Positions 1 through 10,937 of a stretch of DNA of 64,000 nucleotides are shown piece after piece. Position 1 is the first letter of the stretch; each line of letters starts with the position of its first letter. This DNA comes from an uncultured Pelagibacteraceae bacterium (GTDB taxonomy: Bacteria; Pseudomonadota; Alphaproteobacteria; Pelagibacterales; Pelagibacteraceae), in assembly GCA_902539745.1 (NCBI GenBank), contig CACBKA010000002.1:62001-126000 (forward strand), given 5' to 3'. A program made the translations under genes and the position numbers. The notes below the pieces were generated by a model, which had not been told where the DNA came from, searched no databases, and saw only the letters and a list, made by a program, of their open reading frames with translations.

Positions 1-1673
1 AGTAATGATTTACTGAGATTTTTTCTTCTTTTTGCTCTGTGGGTACTTATAGCAAATCTATGTGCTTCATCTCTGAGCCTTTGTAAAAAAAATAGAGTAG
101 GGTCATTTTTTTTAAATTTAATAACTTTATTTTGATGAAAAAAAGTTTCTTCGCCCGCATTTCTGTTTTTTCCTTTTGCAATTGCAATAATAGGTAATTC
201 GTGAAGGCCAAGGTCATTTAAGGTTTCTCTACTTACGGAATATTGACCTTTACCACCATCTATTAGTATCAAGTCTGGTAAAGTCATATTTGTATTTTCA
301 TCTTTAAGTGCTTTTACAAATCTCCTATTCAAAACCTCTTTCATCATCCCATAATCATCACCTTTAACTGCATCTGATTTAATATTAAACTTTCTATATC
401 TTTTTTTAACAAATCCTTCTTTCCCGAAGGTAATAAGTGCACCAACTGCATCTGACCCTTGTACATGACTGTTATCATAGACTTCAATAAGGTTTACATT
501 GAAGTTTAAATTAAATTTATCTGCTAAGTTGTCTATAAGTTTTGAATTACTCTCAGTTTCTAAAATTTTTTGAGTTAATGCCTGTTTAGCGTTTTTTTGG
601 GCCATTTCTGAGACAATTTTTTCATCTTTTGTTGAAGCCTTCTTAATTACTATTTCCTTTTTTTCTCTAGTAGAAAATGTTTTTTCTAATAAAGTTTTTT
701 CATTAATTTCAATATTTAAAAGTACAAGCTTTGGTACTGTTTTGTTTTCATAAAATTGACTTAAAAAAGAAGATAAAATTTTTTCTTCCTTTTCATCAGG
801 ATCATGCTTAGGAAAATAAGCTTGATTACCCCAATTTTGTTTTGATCTAAAAAAGAAAACCTGAACACAAGTTTTACCAGACTCTTTAAAAACCGATACA
901 ACGTCTGCTTCTTTAAGGTTAGTTTGATTTATTTTTTGAGAGGATTGAATTTGAGTTAATGCTTTTATTCTGTCTCTAAGAATAGCAGCTTTTTCATAAT
1001 CCAAGTCTTCACTCGCTTTTTCCATTTCTAATGATAAATTTTTTTGAATTCTTTGAGATCTACCAGAGATAAAATCAACTGCATCACCCACTAAATTTTT
1101 ATAGTTTTTTTCTTCTATTTTACCCACACACGGAGCAGAACATCTTCTAATCTGGTACAAAATACATGCTCTATCTCTATTTTTAAAAACTGTATCATCA
1201 CAAACCCTTAACAAAAAAATTTTTTGAAGTATTTTAATTGTCCAGTTTGCTGATCCTACTGATGCAAAAGGTCCAAAATAATAACCATCTCTACTTTTTT
1301 TTCCCCTCAATTTAGTTAATTGTGGCCATTTATCTTTTTGACCAATAAATATGTATGGGAATGATTTGTCGTCTCTTAGCAAAATATTGAATCTTGGTTT
1401 ATGCTTTTTTATGAGATTTGCCTCTAATAATAGAGCCTCACTCTCATTAGTTGTTGTTGTAGTTTCAAGTTTTCTTGTAAGCGAAAGCATTCTTTCTGTT
1501 CGGATTGGAAGGTGACTATCCGAGACATAACTTTTTAGACGATTAGGAATATTTTTAGCTTTACCGACATAAAGAATTTCATTCTTATCTGTTAACATTT
1601 TATAAACCCCAGGATTATTAGTGAGATTTAAGATTTTTTTTCGAATTATTTCTTTACCTTTTTCAATACTCAT
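1..1673 (-). CDS. uvrC: UvrC, excinuclease ABC subunit C (C-terminus cut off by window edge)
   Basis: UvrC makes the dual incisions in nucleotide excision repair after UvrB is loaded on damage. The frame is open to the window edge, so about 557 codons are visible and the C-terminal HhH region is missing. Seen in order: a GIY-YIG nuclease domain (NPGVYKML...ILYVGKAK, about residues 20-42), a UVR helix pair that contacts UvrB ([14 protein letters not shown], about 218-232), and the RNase H-like nuclease domain ([14 protein letters not shown] near 398, [10 protein letters not shown] near 466, DEAHRFAI near 540). The ATG lies 11 bp inside the end of folB, so the two are probably translationally coupled. 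It is the last gene of a minus-strand run that begins with uvrB, which fits a shared repair operon. The family assignment is secure. Confidence 0.96.
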   Translation of the reverse strand, partial: MSIEKGKEIIRKKILNLTNNPGVYKMLTDKNEILYVGKAKNIPNRLKSYVSDSHLPIRTERMLSLTRKLETTTTTNESEALLLEANLIKKHKPRFNILLRDDKSFPYIFIGQKDKWPQLTKLRGKKSRDGYYFGPFASVGSANWTIKILQKIFLLRVCDDTVFKNRDRACILYQIRRCSAPCVGKIEEKNYKNLVGDAVDFISGRSQRIQKNLSLEMEKASEDLDYEKAAILRDRIKALTQIQSSQKINQTNLKEADVVSVFKESGKTCVQVFFFRSKQNWGNQAYFPKHDPDEKEEKILSSFLSQFYENKTVPKLVLLNIEINEKTLLEKTFSTREKKEIVIKKASTKDEKIVSEMAQKNAKQALTQKILETESNSKLIDNLADKFNLNFNVNLIEVYDNSHVQGSDAVGALITFGKEGFVKKRYRKFNIKSDAVKGDDYGMMKEVLNRRFVKALKDENTNMTLPDLILIDGGKGQYSVSRETLNDLGLHELPIIAIAKGKNRNAGEETFFHQNKVIKFKKNDPTLFFLQRLRDEAHRFAISTHRAKRRKNLSKSL

Positions 1674-2067
1674 TTGATCTAGTCTTTTCTAACTCTATCC
1701 CTACAGAAGCAGTATTCTTTATCACATCTAATTTTTCAATTCTTAAAAGAATTTTTTTTATTCTCAAATTCTCAAAAAGTTTTGAGAATATTTTTTCAGC
1801 TAAAGTTTCTAGAAGTGGATAATGTTTTCTTGATATAATCTTCATAATAATTTTAATTACTTGTTCATAGTTAACAATACTTTTTAGATCTTTATCATTT
1901 GGAAATAAATTTTGATCAATATTAATAACTAGATTAAACCTAACTCTTTGCTTTTTCTTTTTTTCAAAATTATGAATTCCTACAAGCATCTTTAAAACCA
2001 GATCCTTTATTAGAATTTTTCTTTTATAACTATAAGATCTTTTTTGTTTAAATTTAATTATTTTCAT
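1663..2067 (-). CDS. folB: Dihydroneopterin aldolase FolB
   Basis: FolB converts 7,8-dihydroneopterin to 6-hydroxymethyl-dihydropterin in folate synthesis. The 134-residue product has the expected pattern: [32 protein letters not shown] near the N-terminus, with the Glu after LVGIHNF that contacts substrate in the family, and LLETLAEKI in the middle, matching the conserved E-x-LA helix. I place the start at the ATG at 2067 rather than an in-frame ATG 33 bp upstream, because it forms a 4-bp ATGA overlap with the stop of the pteridine-reductase-like gene. The 3' end overlaps uvrC by 11 bp. The product is somewhat divergent and very Lys-rich, but neighbouring a second pterin enzyme supports the call. 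Confidence 0.85.
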   Translation of the reverse strand: MKIIKFKQKRSYSYKRKILIKDLVLKMLVGIHNFEKKKKQRVRFNLVINIDQNLFPNDKDLKSIVNYEQVIKIIMKIISRKHYPLLETLAEKIFSKLFENLRIKKILLRIEKLDVIKNTASVGIELEKTRSNEY

Positions 2068-2819
2068 TCTTTTGAGTTTATTATATCGGGTGTTTTCCAT
2101 GCTAAACTTTGTCCGCTATCTACGCTAACTATTTGACCTGTAATGCTATTGTTTTCAATAAAATATTTAACTGATGCACAAATATTGTTTAAATCAACTT
2201 TCTTTTGAAGAATTGTGGATTTCCATTGAGCTTTAAAATGTTTCTCTGATTGTCTCTTATTCTTTAAAGTTGGACCTGGCGAAATTCCGTTTACTCTAAT
2301 ATTTGGAGCAAGTTTCATAGCAGCAGTTGTTGTAAGTGTTGCAAGTGCAGCTTTACTTAAAGTATATGAAAAAAAGAAAGGAGTGAGTTTTTTCACTCTT
2401 TGATCAATAATATTTATAATATTTGCCTCTTTATTTTTTACGTATCTTTTAAAATCTTTAATTAAAAATGCGGGTGCTTTTAAATTTATATCTAAATGTT
2501 TTGAAAAGCTTTTATCACTAAAATTTTCTAAATCATCTTTTTCAAATAAAGATGCATTGTTAATTAAACAATCTAAACCCTTCATTTTTTTATAAGCAAA
2601 TGGCACTATTTTCTTAACCTGATTAATATTACTGAGATCAGCCTTAATTAAATAAGCTCTAGCACCTATTTCCTCTATTTCCATCTTTAATTGCAGTGCT
2701 GATTTTTTTGATTTATTAAAATGAATTACAATATTAACATCATATCCAGCTAAACTTTTTGCTATAGCTGAACCAATTCTAGTAGCACCACCAGTGATAA
2801 TTATTTTTTTGGCTTCCAT
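2064..2819 (-). CDS. Short-chain dehydrogenase, FolM/PTR1-like pteridine reductase
   Basis: This is a 251-residue classical SDR. The nucleotide-binding motif TGGATRIG is at 9-16, NNAS at 87-90, and the catalytic Tyr-x3-Lys at Y152/K156 (SYTLSKAAL). The usual catalytic Ser is replaced by Asp (IINIIDQR, D139), as in trypanosomatid PTR1 and bacterial FolM pteridine reductases. GISPGPTL and a [10 protein letters not shown]-terminus also fit that group. It probably reduces dihydropterins or dihydrofolate with NADPH in the cytoplasm. The stop overlaps the folB start by 4 bp, which supports a folate role. The start overlaps the uvrB 3' end by 19 bp. Substrate is inferred, and a generic SDR with another substrate cannot be excluded. 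Confidence 0.8.
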   Translation of the reverse strand: MEAKKIIITGGATRIGSAIAKSLAGYDVNIVIHFNKSKKSALQLKMEIEEIGARAYLIKADLSNINQVKKIVPFAYKKMKGLDCLINNASLFEKDDLENFSDKSFSKHLDINLKAPAFLIKDFKRYVKNKEANIINIIDQRVKKLTPFFFSYTLSKAALATLTTTAAMKLAPNIRVNGISPGPTLKNKRQSEKHFKAQWKSTILQKKVDLNNICASVKYFIENNSITGQIVSVDSGQSLAWKTPDIINSKE

Positions 2820-4972
2820 TTTTTTATAGATTTTCTTGGCTTAGTGCCTGGCATTCCCATCTTTGATCTACCTTGAGGATAAACCTTTTTGTTTAAGTTA
2901 TACTGTGAAATTTTTGGATTCAAGTTAATCTCAAGTTCATTTGTCTCCAATTTTCTTATTTCATCTCTAATTTTAGCTGCTTCTTCAAACTCTAAATTTG
3001 ATGCAGACTCTTTCATTTTTTTATTTAGTGCTTTTAGATGTTTTTTTAAGTTTCCGCCAACATTTGAACCTTCACTAATTTTTACATAATCTTTTTCGTA
3101 AACAGATTCTAAAATATCGGTAATATCCTTCTTAACCGACTCTGCGCTTATATTATTTTTCTTATTATATTCTACCTGTCTACCTCTTCTCCTATCTGTC
3201 TCTTTTATAGCTTTATCGATACTTTTTGTTACTTTGTCCGCATAAAGAATTACTTTGCCATCTACATTTCTAGCAGCTCTACCTATAGTTTGAATTAGCG
3301 AGGTTTCTGATCTTAAAAAACCTTCTTTGTCAGCATCCAAAATTGCAACTAAGGCACATTCTGGTATATCTAACCCTTCTCTTAATAGATTTATACCAAC
3401 CAAAATATCAAAAACACCCATTCGTAAATCCCTGATGATTTCAATTCTCTCAAGTGTGTCTATGTCTGAGTGCATATATCTTACTTTCAAACCGTTTTCG
3501 TGAAGATATTCTGTTAAATCTTCTGCCATTTTTTTTGTAAGAGTTGTCACTAGAATTCTATATCCTTTATCAATAACTTTTTTAGACTCATGGAACAAGT
3601 CATCTACCTGAGTTTTTGCAGGTCGTATTTCAACAGGTGGATCAATTAAACCTGTTGGTCTTATAACTTGATCTATATATTTATTTTGAGTTTGTTTTAG
3701 TTCCCAAGGGCCAGGGGTTGCAGATACAAAAACTGTTTGCGTTCTCATAGCATCCCACTCTTCAAACTTTAATGGTCTATTATCCATACATGAAGGTAAT
3801 CTGAAACCATACTCTGCAAGTGTTTTTTTTCTCGTGTGATCACCTTTGTACATACCATTTAATTGAGGCACGGTTACGTGGCTTTCGTCCACAAATATAA
3901 TAGTATTGTCAGGAAAATATTCAAAAAGAGTAGGTGGGGGCTCTCCTTTATTTCTTCCAGAAAGGAATCTTGAATAATTTTCAATACCCGCACAGGTTCC
4001 AGTTGCTTCAATCATTTCAAGATCAAATTTTGTTCTCTCCCTCAACCTTTGAGCTTCTAGAAGTTTATTATTTGCCTTATGGTCCTCTAGTGTCACTTCC
4101 AATTCTTTTTTAATTTCTATGATAGCTTGATCAATAGTTGGTTTTGGAGTTATGTAGTGGCTGTTTGCATATAATTTTATTACTGCAAAATCATTTGTTT
4201 TGTCTCCTGTTAAAGGATCAAATTCTTCTATTTTTTCAAGTTTATTTCCGTTTAAACTCAATCTCCAAGCCCTGTCCTCTAAATGTGACGGGAATATTTC
4301 TAAATTTTCTCCTCTAACTCTAAAAGTGCCTCTAAAAAAATTTTGGTCATTTCTCTTATATTGTAAATTAACAAATGTTTTAATAATTTCGTCTCTCTCA
4401 TATTCATAATTCTTTTTTAATGACAATGTCATCTTACTATAGGCCTCAACCGAACCAAGTCCATAAATACAAGAAACACTAGCCACAATAATTACATCAT
4501 CACGTTCAAGCAAAGATCTTGTTGCTGAATGCCTCATCCTATCTATTTGTTCATTTATAGAAGCTTCTTTTTCAATATATGTATCTGATCTTGGAACATA
4601 TGCTTCTGGAGTATAATAATCATAATAGGAGACAAAATACTCAACAGCATTGTCTGGAAAAAAACTTTTCATTTCGCCGTATAATTGTGCAGCTAAAGTT
4701 TTATTTGGTGCTAAAACTAAGGCAGGTCGATTTGCAGATTCTATTACTTTTGCCATAGTAAAAGTTTTTCCAGATCCAGTGACACCAAGCAGAACCTGTT
4801 CGCTCTGTTTATCTTTTAAATTTTTAAGTATCTTTTTAATTGCCTCAGGTTGATCCCCGGCAGGTTGAAAACTACTTTTTATTTTAAACTTTATTCCACC
4901 CTCAAGTTTTTTCCTCACAGGAGAGTTATTAGCCTCTAAATTATCTATTTTTTCTTGGTATGTATTTTGCAT
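2801..4972 (-). CDS. uvrB: UvrB, excinuclease ABC subunit B
   Basis: UvrB is the damage-verifying helicase of nucleotide excision repair, receiving DNA from UvrA2 and recruiting UvrC. The 723-residue protein has Walker A GVTGSGKT (63-70), the beta-hairpin region [21 protein letters not shown] that grips the lesion strand, a DESH Walker B near 361, SATPGPWE, and helicase motifs V/VI ([18 protein letters not shown]). A C-terminal UVR motif ([22 protein letters not shown], about 636-665) is followed by a basic tail. It is first in the minus-strand group uvrB-folM-folB-uvrC. Only 35 bp separate it from the divergent aminotransferase gene, so both promoters must fit in or next to that gap. Confidence 0.98.
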   Translation of the reverse strand: MQNTYQEKIDNLEANNSPVRKKLEGGIKFKIKSSFQPAGDQPEAIKKILKNLKDKQSEQVLLGVTGSGKTFTMAKVIESANRPALVLAPNKTLAAQLYGEMKSFFPDNAVEYFVSYYDYYTPEAYVPRSDTYIEKEASINEQIDRMRHSATRSLLERDDVIIVASVSCIYGLGSVEAYSKMTLSLKKNYEYERDEIIKTFVNLQYKRNDQNFFRGTFRVRGENLEIFPSHLEDRAWRLSLNGNKLEKIEEFDPLTGDKTNDFAVIKLYANSHYITPKPTIDQAIIEIKKELEVTLEDHKANNKLLEAQRLRERTKFDLEMIEATGTCAGIENYSRFLSGRNKGEPPPTLFEYFPDNTIIFVDESHVTVPQLNGMYKGDHTRKKTLAEYGFRLPSCMDNRPLKFEEWDAMRTQTVFVSATPGPWELKQTQNKYIDQVIRPTGLIDPPVEIRPAKTQVDDLFHESKKVIDKGYRILVTTLTKKMAEDLTEYLHENGLKVRYMHSDIDTLERIEIIRDLRMGVFDILVGINLLREGLDIPECALVAILDADKEGFLRSETSLIQTIGRAARNVDGKVILYADKVTKSIDKAIKETDRRRGRQVEYNKKNNISAESVKKDITDILESVYEKDYVKISEGSNVGGNLKKHLKALNKKMKESASNLEFEEAAKIRDEIRKLETNELEINLNPKISQYNLNKKVYPQGRSKMGMPGTKPRKSIKKWKPKK

Positions 4973-5007
4973 TTTGTGTTAATAATAACAAAATATTATA
5001 AATTTCA

Positions 5008-6195
5008 ATGAGCATAGTTTCCAATAATTTAAAGCGAATTAAACCCTCACCAACTATAGCGGTTACCTCAAAAGCAAGGGAAATGAGGGCAGCTGGTAAA
5101 GATGTAATAGGTTTAGGAGCAGGTGAGCCTGATTTTGACACTCCAGATAACATTAAAGATGCTGCTATCGAAGCAATTAGAAGAGGAGAAACAAAGTATA
5201 CAGCTGTGGATGGTACACCTAAACTTAAAAAGGCGATCCAAGGGAAATTTACAAGAGAAAATAATTTGTCATACGAATTAGATCAAATTTCGGTTGGTAC
5301 GGGAGGAAAACAAGTTTTATATAACGTTTTTATGGCAACCCTCAACCCAGGAGACGAAGTCATTATCCCAGCACCTTATTGGGTATCTTATCCTGATATG
5401 GTTTTATTAGCTGGCGGCAAACCCAAAATAGTAAAGTGCTCAGAAAAAAATGAATTCAAAATAACTCCAGATGAATTAAAAAAAGCTATTGGAAAAAAAA
5501 CTAAATGGTTAATTATAAACTCACCGTCAAATCCAACTGGATCTTGTTACACAAAGAATGAGATAGAAGAATTATCAAAAATATTAATAAAAAATAAAAA
5601 TGTTTATATACTTAGTGACGATATCTATGAGCATATTACATATGATGATTTTAAATTTTTCACTATTGCCCAAATTAAAGCTTTAAAAGACAGAACATTA
5701 ACAATGAACGGTGTAAGTAAATCTTACTCTATGACTGGATGGAGAATAGGGTATGGAGCTGGTCCGAAAGACATAATTAAAGCTGTAGCAAAAATTCAAT
5801 CTCAATCTACAACAAATCCATCATCGATTAGTCAGGCAGCAGCTGTAGAAGCTTTGAATGGAACTCAAGATTTTATAAAAACAAGATCTGACTCCTTTAA
5901 GGAGAGAAGGGATTACGTTGTTGATACTTTAAATAGTATTAATGGTTTAAGTTGTTTGAAACCAAGCGGAGCTTTTTATGTTTTCCCAAATTGCAAAAAG
6001 TTGTTAGGTAAAAAGACAAAATTAAAAACAGATAAAGAATTCGTAGAAAAATTACTTGAAAAAGCTCAAGTAGCTGTAGTTCAGGGATCTGCATTTGGTT
6101 TAGATGGATATTTCAGAATTTCTTATGCTACATCCATGGAAAATCTTAAAAAAGCTTTAGATAGAATAAAATCGTTTTGTGAAAGTTTAAACTAA
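5008..6195 (+). CDS. Aspartate/aromatic aminotransferase, class I (AatA type)
   Basis: This is a 395-residue fold-type I PLP aminotransferase, most like the Rhizobium/Thermus AatA (class I-gamma) aspartate aminotransferases. It begins with VSNNLKRIKPSPTIAVTSKA and GLGAGEPDFDTPD. NSPSNPTGS contains the conserved Asn that binds the PLP ring edge, SDDIYEHITYDD supplies the Asp/Tyr pair, and the Schiff-base Lys is K238 in NGVSKSYSMTGWRIGYGAGP. RISYATSMENL near the C-terminus contains the Arg that binds the substrate carboxylate. It likely interconverts aspartate/oxaloacetate and glutamate/2-oxoglutarate. It may also act on prephenate, as some homologues do, which cannot be judged from sequence alone. 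The 3' end overlaps the convergent epimerase-like gene by 9 bp. Confidence 0.92.
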   Translation: MSIVSNNLKRIKPSPTIAVTSKAREMRAAGKDVIGLGAGEPDFDTPDNIKDAAIEAIRRGETKYTAVDGTPKLKKAIQGKFTRENNLSYELDQISVGTGGKQVLYNVFMATLNPGDEVIIPAPYWVSYPDMVLLAGGKPKIVKCSEKNEFKITPDELKKAIGKKTKWLIINSPSNPTGSCYTKNEIEELSKILIKNKNVYILSDDIYEHITYDDFKFFTIAQIKALKDRTLTMNGVSKSYSMTGWRIGYGAGPKDIIKAVAKIQSQSTTNPSSISQAAAVEALNGTQDFIKTRSDSFKERRDYVVDTLNSINGLSCLKPSGAFYVFPNCKKLLGKKTKLKTDKEFVEKLLEKAQVAVVQGSAFGLDGYFRISYATSMENLKKALDRIKSFCESLN

Positions 6196-7209
6196 TCCAA
6201 GTCTTACGACTGATTTAGCATTCTCAATCATACAATCTTTTGCAGGTTTAAATTTAAAACCTAATAATTCTTCTGCATAAGCAGTATCGGTTTGCATTAA
6301 AATTCCAAGATCGGGTATCATCATTTTAGCACTTGAGTCTATATAGCTTATTAATTTTACCATGAAATTTGGAAGTTCTTTTTTGGGAAGTTTTTTTGCA
6401 TACTCAGGCATTGCTTCAGCCATTATTTGAGATAACTCAACTAGTTTTTTTACTTCTTTCCCAACAATTAATCTCCTTCCGCCGATTTTATTATTTCCAA
6501 TACAAGCAACATGTGCCTTTGCTATGTCTTTAACATCAGAAACTAAAATTGCAAATTTAGGCGCACCTGGAAATTTACCTGCCATAAATTGTCTAACATA
6601 TTCTATTGATGTACCTCCTTTCTTATCTAAAGCATCTCCAAAAACTCCACCAGGACAAATACAAGTTAATTTATTTCTTAACCCTTTGCTCTCCATAAAC
6701 TTCCAAGCTAATTTTTCTGCTTTTGTTTTTGACAAGAAATAGTCATTCACACCTTCTACCCAATTTTCATCAGTCCAATCATTTTCTCCAAATGTGTAAG
6801 GATTACTTCTGTTGGGTTTTCTAAACATTGCAACGATTGAAGAAGTTTTTATTATTTGTTCTACACCTGCATTTACTCCTGCTTTTAAAACTCTTAAAGT
6901 TCCATCAACAGCAGGAGGTAATAGGCTTTCTCTATTTCTGGAAACTTTCATAGGAAAAGGTGAGGCAATGTGAAATATATATTTACATCCCTTTGCTGCT
7001 TCATTCCATCCATCATCTTTAACAAGATCTAATTCAACAAATGATAATTTATCAATCGAGGCATATTTACTTATAGTTTCTTTCGTTTGTTCAATTAAAT
7101 TTTTATTTCTTACTGTTCCTAAAACTTCGTAACCAGAATTTAATAATTCTATAGCAGTGTGTTTTGCAATCCACCCACTTATGCCTGTAAGTAATATTTT
7201 TCCACTCAT
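6187..7209 (-). CDS. NAD(P)-dependent epimerase / dihydroflavonol-reductase-like extended SDR
   Basis: This 340-residue extended SDR has the glycine-rich motif TGISGWIAK (8-16), the SSIV catalytic Ser region (123-126) and Y157-x3-K161 (NDYFLSKTKAE). FHIASPFP (79-86) and DWTDENW resemble the dihydroflavonol-4-reductase/cinnamoyl-CoA-reductase branch more than sugar epimerases. It probably reduces a carbonyl with NADPH in the cytosol, but the substrate cannot be read from the sequence. The start overlaps the trxB stop by 4 bp, so the two are cotranscribed. Nothing else in the neighbourhood suggests a pathway. Confidence 0.8.
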   Translation of the reverse strand: MSGKILLTGISGWIAKHTAIELLNSGYEVLGTVRNKNLIEQTKETISKYASIDKLSFVELDLVKDDGWNEAAKGCKYIFHIASPFPMKVSRNRESLLPPAVDGTLRVLKAGVNAGVEQIIKTSSIVAMFRKPNRSNPYTFGENDWTDENWVEGVNDYFLSKTKAEKLAWKFMESKGLRNKLTCICPGGVFGDALDKKGGTSIEYVRQFMAGKFPGAPKFAILVSDVKDIAKAHVACIGNNKIGGRRLIVGKEVKKLVELSQIMAEAMPEYAKKLPKKELPNFMVKLISYIDSSAKMMIPDLGILMQTDTAYAEELLGFKFKPAKDCMIENAKSVVRLGLV

Positions 7210-8141
7210 TTTGAAGACAAATGTTTTTCAGCCTCAAGTGCAGCCATACAACCCATTCCAGCCGCAGTGACAGCCTGCCTGAATATTTTATCTTTAACAT
7301 CGCCGGCTGCAAAAACTCCTGGCACATTAGTTATTGTAGAGTCGGGATTAGTTATAATATATCCCTCTTTATCCATATTTAATTGACCCTTGAAAAGCGA
7401 AGTAGCTGGGTCATGACCTATTGCTATAAAAAGTCCGTCAACTTTCAATTCGGTAGTTTTATTAGTTTTTACATTTTTAATTTTGATAGCTTTGACTGAT
7501 TTTGGATTAGTGTCCCCGATAACATCCTCAACAACGCTATCCCAGATAATTTCAATTTTTTTATTTGCTTTTAATTTTGCTTGGAGCATTTTTTCTGCTC
7601 TTAATTCATTTCTTCTATGAATTAGTTTAACTTTTGAGGCAAACTTCGTCAAAAACATTGCTTCTTCTACGGCAGCATTTCCACCTCCAACAACAGCAAC
7701 TTCTTTTTCTTTAAAAAAGAAACCATCGCATGTTGCGCATGCTGAAACACCAAACCCTCTAAATTCTTGTTCTGATTTTAAATTTAACCACCTTGCCTGA
7801 GCTCCTGTAGAAATAATAAAACTATCTGCACTATAAACTTGACCACTATCTCCAATAGCTTCAAAAGGTTTTTTTGATAGATCAACTTTTTTTATGTGAT
7901 CTTGTATCATTTCAGTTCCAACAGCTTTTGCTTGACCTTTCATTTCTTCCATCAACCACGGTCCTTGAATTACTTTTGAGTATCCTGGGAAGTTTTCTAC
8001 ATCAGTTGTGGTAGTTAGTTGACCACCTGGTTCTGAGCCAAAAACAAGAATTGGTTTTAGCATCGCTCTTGCCGCGTATATTGCAGCTGTGTATCCAGCG
8101 GGACCTGATCCAAGAATTAGTACTTTAGAGTGTTTTGCCAT
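7206..8141 (-). CDS. trxB: Thioredoxin reductase TrxB
   Basis: TrxB is an FAD/NADPH flavoenzyme that reduces thioredoxin in the cytoplasm. The 311-residue chain has FAD-binding GSGPAGYTAAIYAARA (11-26), the redox disulfide C135-A-T-C138 in the usual SACATCDG setting, a second NADPH-binding GGGNAAVEEA (152-161), and the C-terminal GVFAAGDVKD FAD motif. Length and domain order are those of the bacterial low-molecular-weight type. It overlaps the downstream reductase by 4 bp, and 47 bp separate it from guaC on the same strand. Confidence 0.97.
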   Translation of the reverse strand: MAKHSKVLILGSGPAGYTAAIYAARAMLKPILVFGSEPGGQLTTTTDVENFPGYSKVIQGPWLMEEMKGQAKAVGTEMIQDHIKKVDLSKKPFEAIGDSGQVYSADSFIISTGAQARWLNLKSEQEFRGFGVSACATCDGFFFKEKEVAVVGGGNAAVEEAMFLTKFASKVKLIHRRNELRAEKMLQAKLKANKKIEIIWDSVVEDVIGDTNPKSVKAIKIKNVKTNKTTELKVDGLFIAIGHDPATSLFKGQLNMDKEGYIITNPDSTITNVPGVFAAGDVKDKIFRQAVTAAGMGCMAALEAEKHLSSK

Positions 8142-8188
8142 ATTAAAGTTTATATAAGTATTTTTGAAAAAATTTAAAGTTGTAAAAT

Positions 8189-9220
8189 TTACTCAAATGT
8201 ATCGTTATATTGTTGATTTACTCTTACAAATGTTGTGCACTTGCTTAATTGTTTCAAAGAAGGCGCGCCTACATACGTGCAACTACTTCTCAATCCACCT
8301 AAAATATTTAAAACTGTATCCTTAATTTTTCCTCTGTATTGTAATTGGACTTTTTTACCTTCGCTGCTTCTATAATCAGCATGGCCACCATAGTGTTTGT
8401 TTAAAGCTGTCTCAGAGCTTGAGCCATAAAACTCGATAACTTTTGAACCATTTTTTTTTATTATCTTTCCACCACCCTCATCGTGGCCAGCAAACATTCC
8501 ACCAAGCATTACAAAATCTGCACCACCACCGAATGCTTTTGCAACATCACCTGGGCAAGTGCATCCACCATCAGCTATAATGTGAGCACCCAAACCATGA
8601 GCCGCATCAGCACATTCAATAACAGCACTTAATTGAGGATAACCAACGCCTGTTTGAATACGAGTTGTACATACACTTCCAGGTCCAATTCCAACTTTTA
8701 CAATGTCTGCACCTGCAAGTATTAATTCCTGTGTCATATCCGCTGTAACAACGTTTCCAGCGATAATAGTTTTTGTTGGATATTTTTTTCGAACCGAGCT
8801 TACAAATTTACTAAAGTGATCAGAATAACCATTTGCGATATCAATGCAAATAAACTCAAAAAAACTATTTTCTTTTAATATATCATTTAGTCTTTTGTAA
8901 TCTTCATCACTTGTTCCGGTGCTTAAAATTACTTGAGGAAATATTTTTTTAATTGATTTGAATTTTTTAATTATTTTGGAGTCGTGCTGTTTAGTTAAAC
9001 AGGTCATAATTTGATGAGCAGCTAAATTTTCAGCCATCAAAAGTTCTCCTACACCATCCATGTTTGCTGCCATTAATGGGATCCCCGACCATTCATGATT
9101 GCTGTATTTAAATTTGTAGGTACGCTCTAACTTTACGTCTTTACGGCTATGTAAAGTACTTCTTTTAGGCCGAAATAGAACATCGGCGTAATCCAGTTTA
9201 ATATCTTCTTCAATACGCAT
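8189..9220 (-). CDS. guaC: GMP reductase GuaC
   Basis: This 343-residue TIM-barrel enzyme belongs to the IMPDH/GMP-reductase family. It lacks the CBS-domain insert of IMP dehydrogenase, and its length matches E. coli GuaC (347). The catalytic Cys is C184 in [21 protein letters not shown]. Other family stretches are [10 protein letters not shown] near the N-terminus, [22 protein letters not shown], and [27 protein letters not shown]. GuaC deaminates GMP to IMP using NADPH, recycling guanine nucleotides into adenine nucleotides. It is transcribed away from the ELM1-like gene, with 73 bp between the two starts. GMPR versus IMPDH is decided by length and the missing CBS pair. Confidence 0.93.
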   Translation of the reverse strand: MRIEEDIKLDYADVLFRPKRSTLHSRKDVKLERTYKFKYSNHEWSGIPLMAANMDGVGELLMAENLAAHQIMTCLTKQHDSKIIKKFKSIKKIFPQVILSTGTSDEDYKRLNDILKENSFFEFICIDIANGYSDHFSKFVSSVRKKYPTKTIIAGNVVTADMTQELILAGADIVKVGIGPGSVCTTRIQTGVGYPQLSAVIECADAAHGLGAHIIADGGCTCPGDVAKAFGGGADFVMLGGMFAGHDEGGGKIIKKNGSKVIEFYGSSSETALNKHYGGHADYRSSEGKKVQLQYRGKIKDTVLNILGGLRSSCTYVGAPSLKQLSKCTTFVRVNQQYNDTFE

Positions 9221-9293
9221 ATTTCCATCGAATATGTATAAAGGTTTGTTAATTAAATAAAAAGTTAATCTATTTTTATTTGTGGATAAATAA

Positions 9294-10268
9294 ATGCTTC
9301 AAATATATAAGAAAGCTATGCTTAAATCTAAAGCACTTCTTTTGACACAAGGTATGCACGGCATGATAAGTCAAGTAGAGGGTTTATCAAAAGCCCTGGG
9401 TTTTAAATTTAAACACGAAACTATAAGACTAAAAAATATTTGGAATCTAATACCTCCAAAATTTACCCCCATATCAGAAAATGTTTTAGAAAATCGATTT
9501 ATTTGTGACTCTAAAGTTATAATATCATGCGGGAGAAAAAGTGTAATACCATCTATTTTGCTTAAAAAAAGATTCAAAAAAGATGTATTTACAATCCATA
9601 TTCAAGATCCAAAAGTTAATTTAAATAATTTTGACTGCATAATCTGCCCTGAGCATGATAATTTAGAAGGTGAAAATGTAATTAAGACAAAAGGAGCAAT
9701 TCATTATCTTACAAATGAGGAAATAAAAAAAAACAGAAATTATCTTAATCCAAAGGCTGATGGTAAGAAAATTATTACCTTAATACTTGGGGGACCAAAT
9801 AAGTACTATGGTTTTTCAGAAAAACAAATGACTGAAACATTCGCAAAAATTAAAAATTTATTTATTTACTCGAAGTACAAGTTGATTGTAATACCTTCAT
9901 ATAGAACCCCTGAAAATATAGTTAAATTGGCTTTCAATTATTTTAATGATAATCATTTAGTCATCAAAGAGAGGGACAAAAAAGCTTATTTATCTGCATT
10001 AAGTCTCGCAGATATTATAATAGTCACTTGCGACTCAACTTCGATGATTTCTGAGGCTGCAATTACTGGCAAACCAGTATACGTTGCTCAAATGAAAAAC
10101 AAAAGAAGCATTCATAGATTTGAAAAATTTTATAATTTATTTAAAGAACTTGGTATAATAAGAGATCTTGAGAATAAAATTGAAAACTGGACTTATAAAG
10201 GCTTGGATGAAGTCAATAAAGCTGCACTCTTAGTTAAAGAAAAAATGAAACAAAATGGAATTACTTAA
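9294..10268 (+). CDS. ELM1-like protein (mitochondrial fission ELM1 family)
   Basis: This 324-residue protein has features I associate with the ELM1 family, named after a plant mitochondrial fission factor and common in alphaproteobacteria. They include an early [21 protein letters not shown] segment, [58 protein letters not shown] and [24 protein letters not shown]. The later segments resemble a GT-B-like nucleotide-sugar fold ([10 protein letters not shown] near 247). The biochemical role in bacteria is not established to my knowledge, and an envelope glycan role is a guess. A second ATG at 9318 (MLKSKALLL) is an equally good start. The gene overlaps the downstream oxygenase-like gene by 14 bp, so they are probably cotranscribed. 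Confidence 0.75.
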   Translation: MLQIYKKAMLKSKALLLTQGMHGMISQVEGLSKALGFKFKHETIRLKNIWNLIPPKFTPISENVLENRFICDSKVIISCGRKSVIPSILLKKRFKKDVFTIHIQDPKVNLNNFDCIICPEHDNLEGENVIKTKGAIHYLTNEEIKKNRNYLNPKADGKKIITLILGGPNKYYGFSEKQMTETFAKIKNLFIYSKYKLIVIPSYRTPENIVKLAFNYFNDNHLVIKERDKKAYLSALSLADIIIVTCDSTSMISEAAITGKPVYVAQMKNKRSIHRFEKFYNLFKELGIIRDLENKIENWTYKGLDEVNKAALLVKEKMKQNGIT

Positions 10269-10920
10269 TTCACTTAAAAGCAGATTAGAGTCTTACGAGA
10301 AACCCTTCACACATTGGGCTATTAACAAGCCCTTAACTGATGATGCGATTAAGGAAATTTGTAATGCAGATATTGCTAATCCAGTTTCTGAGGGAATTAG
10401 TTATGATGGAACTAGAGCAATCGATGGCGGAGAGGGTAAATTTAGGGAAGGTATTAAATCTGGAGGAAAAGCTAAAAAATATAGATGTTTTGTTACAAAA
10501 GAAAATTCAAAAAATTTTCCAGAACTTGCAAAATTTATAAACGAATTATGTTCAAAAACAGTTTATCAATACATTGGTAAATTAATTAAAAAAGATCTTT
10601 CCAATTCCTATGTTAGACTTGAAGTTATTTGTGACAGACAAGGTTTTTGGCTTAAACCACATTGTGATATTAAGGAAAAACTTTTGTCATCCTTAATATT
10701 TATAAATCCATTCAATGAATCTGAAAATCTGGGCACTGATTTTTATGATGAAAAATTAAATAAAATAAAAACAGTTCCATATAAAGACAACTATGGATAT
10801 TTTTTCTCTAGTGGCCCAAATACTTGGCATGGAATGGAAAAAAAAGAGATAAAAAAAGAGAGACGTTGTATACAAATTAACTATGTTTCCTTTCAAACAG
10901 ACTGGAAAGTAGAAGTTTAA
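10255..10920 (+). CDS. 2-oxoglutarate/Fe(II)-dependent oxygenase-like protein
   Basis: This 221-residue protein has the pattern of a 2OG-Fe(II) dioxygenase. A putative iron-binding H136-x-D138 (WLKPHCDIKEKL) is followed by SSLIFINP and LGTDFYD. The distal His is H192 in SSGPNTWHGM, and Arg203/204 (KKERRCIQINY) could bind the 2-oxoglutarate carboxylate. The spacing and the WHG...R order match prolyl-hydroxylase-like and related cupin oxygenases. The substrate is unknown: a hydroxylated small molecule, a sugar or a protein are all possible. Translation probably re-initiates from the ELM1-like gene, since its ATG lies 14 bp inside that gene. Confidence 0.65.
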   Translation: MELLNSLKSRLESYEKPFTHWAINKPLTDDAIKEICNADIANPVSEGISYDGTRAIDGGEGKFREGIKSGGKAKKYRCFVTKENSKNFPELAKFINELCSKTVYQYIGKLIKKDLSNSYVRLEVICDRQGFWLKPHCDIKEKLLSSLIFINPFNESENLGTDFYDEKLNKIKTVPYKDNYGYFFSSGPNTWHGMEKKEIKKERRCIQINYVSFQTDWKVEV

Positions 10921-10937
10921 TAGTATATATTTTTAGT

